Below the pieces are notes generated by a model. It saw only the letters and a program-made list of their open reading frames with translations, was not told the DNA's origin and searched no databases. Below are positions 59,526 to 64,000 of a stretch of DNA of 64,000 nt, in pieces. This DNA is from Leptospiraceae bacterium. GTDB lineage: Bacteria > Spirochaetota > Leptospiria > Leptospirales > Leptospiraceae. The position numbers and the translations under genes were made by a program. The stretch covers positions 406,001 through 470,000 of the forward strand of contig JABTUZ010000002.1 of assembly GCA_015075105.1 (NCBI GenBank). Direction: 5' to 3'. Within the stretch, counting starts at the first letter, position 1. Each line of letters begins with the position of its first letter.

Positions 59526-60515
59526 ATGCACTATATACCCAGACACAATAGTCATAAAAAGAAAAAAAGCTACAGCGGTACTATAATTTTTATTTTACTC
59601 GTATTGCTTTTTGGAATAGGAGTTTATAAATTCAAAGAAATTCGATTGCTTTTTTCGAGTGATGGTCGAAGCAAATTAATTCGTCTTGAAAAAAAAATCA
59701 CCGAAGAATTTAAAAAAAATGAACTTTCTGAAGACACAATTAAAGATTATTCAAAAGCATCAGGCTCTTTTTTTTCAATAGATATTACGAATCCGGAAGC
59801 TTTTTATTTTTTAGCTCTATCTAACTTTTATGAAACTCACCTAATGGGTTCAGATATCAAACTTAGTCAAATCCCTTACGCCTGTATCAATGGAAAAAGT
59901 ACCCTTTTGCCTGAATCAAGAAATTTTGATAAGACCTTTGGAAAAATGTACATTGAAGCAAAAAGAGCCAAAGCATTTGGTTTAAATAACGAATTTTCTG
60001 AATCAAATAATTTACTCATCTTATACTATGAAACTTTTCACTCATCAAAAAAAAATGAAATCTTATCCAAAGAGTTTCTTATTATTAATAAAAACAATAT
60101 CTCAAAAAATTTAACAAATTTATACAAAAAGTTGGGTTTACTAATTGCTTGTTTATCCGGTAATACCAATCTGAACAATACAATACTCGAAGAGCATATT
60201 TCTTCAGGGCAATCTGAAATCTCCGAGGACGAAATAAATTTCTTAAAGAGTCTGACATTCTACAATGCAAATGAGTACGTTAAAAGTTTAGAATTTCTCA
60301 GGAACATTCAGTCTTCAATAAATCCGAGTTTATTAAAAGAAGGAAAAATATTAGAAGCCATGATTTTCTTTAAACAAAATTTGCACGAGAAAGCTATTGA
60401 TATTTTAGAAAAATTATACGAATCAACCGACAAAAAAGACTCTGAAATTTTAAATAAAATCCAAACAATTGTAAACTCTAAAAAGGGGTTGAAATCAAAA
60501 CTTGTAAAAGAGTAA
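59526..60515 (+). CDS. Single-pass membrane protein with TPR-like helices
   Basis: 329 residues. A basic N-terminus (HNSHKKKKSYS) precedes one membrane helix (TIIFILLVLLFGIGVY), so the rest is probably periplasmic with the N-terminus inside. Helical pairs such as PEAFYFLALSNFYETHLM and NEYVKSLEFLRNIQSSINPSLLKEGKILEAMIFFKQN look like TPR motifs. Family unknown. It is divergent from the zinc-ribbon gene and converges on the receiver gene with a one-base gap. Confidence 0.78.
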   Translation: MHYIPRHNSHKKKKSYSGTIIFILLVLLFGIGVYKFKEIRLLFSSDGRSKLIRLEKKITEEFKKNELSEDTIKDYSKASGSFFSIDITNPEAFYFLALSNFYETHLMGSDIKLSQIPYACINGKSTLLPESRNFDKTFGKMYIEAKRAKAFGLNNEFSESNNLLILYYETFHSSKKNEILSKEFLIINKNNISKNLTNLYKKLGLLIACLSGNTNLNNTILEEHISSGQSEISEDEINFLKSLTFYNANEYVKSLEFLRNIQSSINPSLLKEGKILEAMIFFKQNLHEKAIDILEKLYESTDKKDSEILNKIQTIVNSKKGLKSKLVKE

Positions 60516-60516
60516 A

Positions 60517-60933
60517 TTATCGAATTGTTTGAACTTTGTCTATTATCTGCTTTGCTTTTTCTAATACTTTTTCTCTTTTGATTGGTTTGCCGAGAAAATC
60601 CATAGCACCGTTGTCTAAAAGACTTTTCATTACAGCCGGAGTTGTTTCTTCCGTGATAAATAAAATTTTAGGAATCATTCCCATAGATTTTATTTCCCAA
60701 AATGTTGCGTAACCGTCCATAACGGGTAAATTCAATTCCATCGTAATTAAATTTACTGTTTTGTTTTTATTGTATAATTCAATAAGCTCTTTCCCTGTTT
60801 CAGCAAAGCCAACAATTTTATATTCTTCTGATTCAAAAATTTGCTGAAGTTGTTTTGCCTGAAACTTGGAGCCTTCTGCGATGATTACGGTATAAGGTCT
60901 TCCGCTACTTGAAATCCCCTGATGTCTGCTCAT
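60517..60933 (-). CDS. Stand-alone receiver-domain protein lacking the usual phosphorylation site
   Basis: 138 residues, a CheY-like fold with a basic/Ser-rich lead of 14 residues. The site of phosphorylation reads [12 protein letters not shown]: Glu66 is four residues before the Pro where Asp stands in CheY (D57). The Asp pair after beta-1 is Ala19-Glu20 (VIIAEGS versus VVDDS). The Thr (ITEET, Thr94) and Lys (GKPI, Lys116) are kept. Glu at this position may mimic the phosphorylated state, so it could be constitutively active or signal by another route. It overlaps leuB by 4 bases. No kinase is nearby. Confidence 0.88.
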   Translation of the reverse strand: MSRHQGISSSGRPYTVIIAEGSKFQAKQLQQIFESEEYKIVGFAETGKELIELYNKNKTVNLITMELNLPVMDGYATFWEIKSMGMIPKILFITEETTPAVMKSLLDNGAMDFLGKPIKREKVLEKAKQIIDKVQTIR

Positions 60934-62018
60934 TTTTTCTCACCGATTTCGTTAGAAATTTTTTCTCCCATTTCCCAAGTTCCTAGAATGTGGGCATTTT
61001 TTTCTGCAATGTCCTTTGTACGAAAACCATTTTTAATCACAGATCGAATTGCGTTTTCAATTTTCATAGCTTCTTCTTCCATTCCAAATGAATATCGTAG
61101 CATTAAAGCAGAGCTTAGAACTTGAGCAATCGGATTGGCTATATTTTGTCCAGCGATATCAGGCGCTGAACCACCGGACGGCTCATACAAACCAAAACCT
61201 TTTTCGTTTAAAGATGCCGAAGGCAACATTCCGATAGAGCCTGTAATTACAGAGGCTTCATCGGATAAAATATCTCCAAACATATTTTCGCACAAAACTA
61301 CATCAAACTGTTTTGGACGAACTACAAGCTGCATAGCCGCGTTATCTACATACAAATGATTCAATTCTATATCAGAAAATTCTTTTTTATGAAGCGCAGT
61401 TACAACTTCTCTCCAAAAAACAGAAGTAGTTAAAACATTTGCTTTATCAATGCTTGTGACTTTCTTATTTCTCTTGCGGGCAGCTTCAAACGCTTTTCTT
61501 GCAACTCGCTCGATTTCCCTTTTAGAATATTTCATAGTGTCGTAAGCAAACTCTTCTTGTCCGGAGCCTTCTCTTCCCTTAGGTTTTCCAAAGTATATTC
61601 CGCTTGTCAATTCGCGAATAATTAAAACATCCAGTCCATCACCTATAATTTCTTGCTTAATGGGAGAAGCCTCTCTTAGCTCCGAGTAAATTATTGCTGG
61701 TCGAAGATTTGCAAATAAGTCAAAATGTTTTCTAAGAGGTAGCAAGGCTCCTCTTTCAGGTTGGATTTCTGGAGGGAGTGTTTCCCATTTAGGACCCCCC
61801 ACACTGCCAAAGAGTATCGCATCTGATTTTTCGCACAAAGATAAAGTCTCTTCAGGTAACGGCTTCCCAGTTTTGTCAATGGCAGCTCCGCCTACATACC
61901 CTTCTTCAAATGTAAAATGATTCACTTTGTCGCCTAACGTATTTTTCAAGACATGTAGAGCAACGTTCATAACTTCAGGACCGATTCCATCACCAGCCAA
62001 TACTGCAACTTTTTTCAT
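60930..62018 (-). CDS. leuB: 3-isopropylmalate dehydrogenase
   Basis: 362 residues. GDGIGPEVM opening, substrate loop [26 protein letters not shown] (catalytic Lys), and [26 protein letters not shown] with the metal Asp residues. NAD-binding [17 protein letters not shown]. It oxidises and decarboxylates 3-isopropylmalate in leucine synthesis. It starts 8 bases after argD and overlaps the receiver gene. The other leu genes are not in the window. Confidence 0.96.
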   Translation of the reverse strand: MKKVAVLAGDGIGPEVMNVALHVLKNTLGDKVNHFTFEEGYVGGAAIDKTGKPLPEETLSLCEKSDAILFGSVGGPKWETLPPEIQPERGALLPLRKHFDLFANLRPAIIYSELREASPIKQEIIGDGLDVLIIRELTSGIYFGKPKGREGSGQEEFAYDTMKYSKREIERVARKAFEAARKRNKKVTSIDKANVLTTSVFWREVVTALHKKEFSDIELNHLYVDNAAMQLVVRPKQFDVVLCENMFGDILSDEASVITGSIGMLPSASLNEKGFGLYEPSGGSAPDIAGQNIANPIAQVLSSALMLRYSFGMEEEAMKIENAIRSVIKNGFRTKDIAEKNAHILGTWEMGEKISNEIGEKK

Positions 62019-62026
62019 ATCAAACC

Positions 62027-63247
62027 TTATATAAATTTCAAAATAACTTCTTCAAATATTTTTAATCCCTTTTCTGTTTTTTCGTAAGATATATTTAAAG
62101 GAGGCATTATGCGAATTACTGTCTCTGCTGTAGAATTTACAACAAGTCCATTTCTCAAACATTCTTCTGCAATCTTTCTGGAAGGAATAGTCAGGTCAAC
62201 CCCGATATGAAGCCCTATTCCTCTTACCTCTTTGATAATAGAATACTTTGATTTCATTTCTAATAGTCTTGAAAAAACAAATTCTGAAATAACTTTCACG
62301 TTAGTTAATACTTCTCTAGACAAAATCACTTTCAAGGTTTCATAAGCAATTCTCATTGCCAAATGATTTCCACCAAAAGTAGAACCATGACTTCCTACAC
62401 CCAACACCGAATCATACTTCTCTCCAACTATGAGTGCTCCGATAGGAAACCCCGATCCAAGGGCTTTCGCTAAAGTAATAGCGTCGGGAATTATATCAAA
62501 ATTTTCATAACAAAAAAGTTTTCCTGTTCTGCCCATCCCGGTTTGAATCTCATCTAAAATCAAAATACATCCTGCTTCTTTTGTCAGTTTTCTTGCTAAT
62601 TGTATATATGATTTCTGAAGTGGAAGAATTCCACCTTCACCAATGATAGGCTCGAAAATAAAAGCACAAATTCTATCCTTGTATTTATTGAAAGTTTCTA
62701 TAAGCACATCTTCATTATTTGGTTCAATATATAAAAACCCATCAAGCAAATCACCAAAGCCTTCTCTTATCTTCTCTTGTCCTGTCATACTCATTGACCC
62801 GGCTGTTCTACCATGAAAGCTACCTCGAAGAGAAACAATTAATGGGTTTTGTATTTTTTTTTGGATCGCATATTTACGAGAGAGTTTAAACGCCGCTTCA
62901 TTTGCCTCTGTCCCGGAATTACAAAAAAAAACTTTTCCTGGAAAAGAATTTACTATTAAAGTTTCTGCTAAATTCGCAGCCTCTTCGGAATAAAATAAAT
63001 TTGAAGAATGAATAATACGATCTGCCTGATCACGCAAGGCTTCTACTATATCTGCTTCTCCGTGACCAAGATTCGTAACGGAAATACCGCACATAAAATC
63101 AATATACTCTTTTCCGTCGGTATCATATAGCATTTCGCCTGACCCATAAGAAAACGCCACAGCGTATTTATTATAAGTACCAATCAGATACTTTTTGGTT
63201 TTCTCTTGAATTTCGTTTAAAGAAATTTGTTTCTCTTTTTCAGCCAT
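62027..63247 (-). CDS. argD: Acetylornithine/ornithine-type aminotransferase
   Basis: 406 residues, class III PLP aminotransferase. [15 protein letters not shown] is the phosphate-binding loop, [19 protein letters not shown] follows, [14 protein letters not shown] the Asp-Glu site, and [17 protein letters not shown] the PLP Lys. Best fits ArgD in arginine synthesis, though closely related ornithine or succinyl-diaminopimelate aminotransferases share these motifs. It overlaps the phosphomutase by 8 bases. Confidence 0.9.
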   Translation of the reverse strand: MAEKEKQISLNEIQEKTKKYLIGTYNKYAVAFSYGSGEMLYDTDGKEYIDFMCGISVTNLGHGEADIVEALRDQADRIIHSSNLFYSEEAANLAETLIVNSFPGKVFFCNSGTEANEAAFKLSRKYAIQKKIQNPLIVSLRGSFHGRTAGSMSMTGQEKIREGFGDLLDGFLYIEPNNEDVLIETFNKYKDRICAFIFEPIIGEGGILPLQKSYIQLARKLTKEAGCILILDEIQTGMGRTGKLFCYENFDIIPDAITLAKALGSGFPIGALIVGEKYDSVLGVGSHGSTFGGNHLAMRIAYETLKVILSREVLTNVKVISEFVFSRLLEMKSKYSIIKEVRGIGLHIGVDLTIPSRKIAEECLRNGLVVNSTAETVIRIMPPLNISYEKTEKGLKIFEEVILKFI

Positions 63248-64000
63248 TTAACTCTGCAATTTTCAGAAATTGTGTTTCTGCTTCTTTTATTTCATCCAAT
63301 AATACCTTTTTTTTAGAAGCCAGCTCAGAGACAAATTGAATTTTACCTTCGTACATAAAGGATGAATAAATTTTTACTTTTGGTTCGGTGCCAGAAGGTC
63401 GAATTGTCAGTTTTGCATTACCACCCAACTCCAACTGAATTACATCTGATATTGGAAAAGAGTTTAATGAATTCTTTTTAGCTGCACCTTTTACGATCTT
63501 ATTTTTATAATCGAGAAATGAGACAATTTTCCTATTCCCTATAGTCTTTCCGATTAAGTCTGTTTTTCGTAATAGCTCAAGGCTATCAAAAATTTTCTGC
63601 TTGCCGGATTCTCCTTTTAAAGTAATAGATTTTAAAGATTCCATAAATAACCCGTATTTTAAGTAAATTTCATCTAGATATTGCAATAAGTCCTTTTTCT
63701 CGCAAAGTATTTCTAAAATCAACACCGCTGAAGACAAGGAGTCTTTGTCTCGCACAAAATCTACAGGCAAGTATCCGTAAGATTCTTCCCCACCAAACAA
63801 AAATTTCTTCTTTGGATTTTTATCAATTTTTGCCATTTCTTCTGCAATAAATTTAAAACCTGTGAGTACATTTTTCAACTCAACAGAATTTTTTTTGGCA
63901 ATCCTTTCTTGCAAATCTGTTGTAACTATAGTCTTACACAAAACAGGTTTAGTTTTAGACTTCGTATGTTTTGCTCTTTCACATAGGTAGGCTGCCATAA
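63240..64000 (-). CDS. Phosphohexomutase (phosphoglucomutase/phosphomannomutase), N-terminus outside window
   Basis: About 253 C-terminal residues; the frame runs to the right edge, so the apparent ATG at 63998 is probably internal. [12 protein letters not shown] is the sugar-binding loop of domain III and [15 protein letters not shown] the phosphate-binding loop of domain IV of the alpha-D-phosphohexomutases. GGEESYG favours the long PgcA-type PGM/PMM family (around 550-600 residues). Missing: the catalytic Ser and the metal loop. Substrate preference cannot be decided. argD overlaps its end by 8 bases. Confidence 0.92.
   Translation of the reverse strand, partial: MAAYLCERAKHTKSKTKPVLCKTIVTTDLQERIAKKNSVELKNVLTGFKFIAEEMAKIDKNPKKKFLFGGEESYGYLPVDFVRDKDSLSSAVLILEILCEKKDLLQYLDEIYLKYGLFMESLKSITLKGESGKQKIFDSLELLRKTDLIGKTIGNRKIVSFLDYKNKIVKGAAKKNSLNSFPISDVIQLELGGNAKLTIRPSGTEPKVKIYSSFMYEGKIQFVSELASKKKVLLDEIKEAETQFLKIAELNG

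Overview
The window looks like a chromosomal segment of a low-G+C spirochaete of the Leptospira group. The base composition is A+T-rich by eye. There are many lipoproteins with loose spirochaetal lipoboxes (for example LLFNC, FLTSC, LFSQC), frequent TTG and GTG starts, and a housekeeping series ispE / tRNA-Gln / glmU / prs / rplY / pth / ftsH. A GldG-type ABC exporter, a MotA stator protein and a TonB-dependent receptor are also present. The lineage is inferred from gene content and was not tested by database search.

Layout. 1-2653 (+): a LysM/M23 endopeptidase cut by the window edge, then two lipoproteins (an alpha/beta hydrolase and an EEP nuclease/phosphatase-fold protein). 2650-5459 (-): malQ and ddl. 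5726-9419 (+): a three-gene unit of small lipoprotein, TonB-dependent receptor and lipoprotein. 9479-14970 (-): an exported hypothetical protein and a four-gene ABC/GldG/DUF4340 unit. 15276-18146 (+): a single-polypeptide type IIG restriction-modification protein. 18487-21531 (+): glutamate dehydrogenase and glycerol-3-phosphate dehydrogenase. 21535-24753 (-): an envelope group with a lone MlaE permease and an aromatic-repeat exported protein. 24921-27609 (+): a hypothetical, a lipid kinase, pyrE and a membrane protein. 27623-30296 (-): a second restriction-modification module with a TdeIII-like endonuclease. 30533-40088 (-): the long co-directional core series from two WYL regulators to ftsH and an unknown protein. 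40208-42886 (+): a lipoprotein, murA and a polyferredoxin. 42924-46293 (-): prfA, prmC, a peroxiredoxin and a CsgG/DUF4384 protein. 46433-48693 (+): an EcsC-like protein, a lipoprotein and ispF. 48698-58871 (-): motA, a large membrane protein, a probable terminated small RNA, carB, a sulfatase-fold membrane enzyme, rsmD and a TPR-like protein. 58977-64000: small membrane and zinc-ribbon proteins, a TPR-like membrane protein (+), an unusual receiver protein, leuB, argD and a phosphohexomutase cut by the window edge.

Most of the window is ordinary chromosomal backbone: translation, cell-wall precursors, isoprenoids, nucleotides and amino acids. The two restriction-modification loci are the clear accessory insertions. 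The most informative oddities are substitutions in otherwise recognisable enzymes. The Pth homologue aligns without gaps to E. coli Pth but has Ala for His20, Glu for Asp93 and Ala for Asn114. MurA has Asp at the Cys115 position. A stand-alone receiver has Glu at the phospho-acceptor Asp and lacks the Asp pair. A sulfatase-fold membrane enzyme has Thr at the nucleophile. Non-coding signals worth attention are a structured, terminated RNA candidate behind carB, a GC-rich inverted-repeat leader ORF before the aromatic-repeat protein, and a palindromic patch beside the second restriction-modification module. I found no CRISPR array, transposase, rRNA or replication origin.
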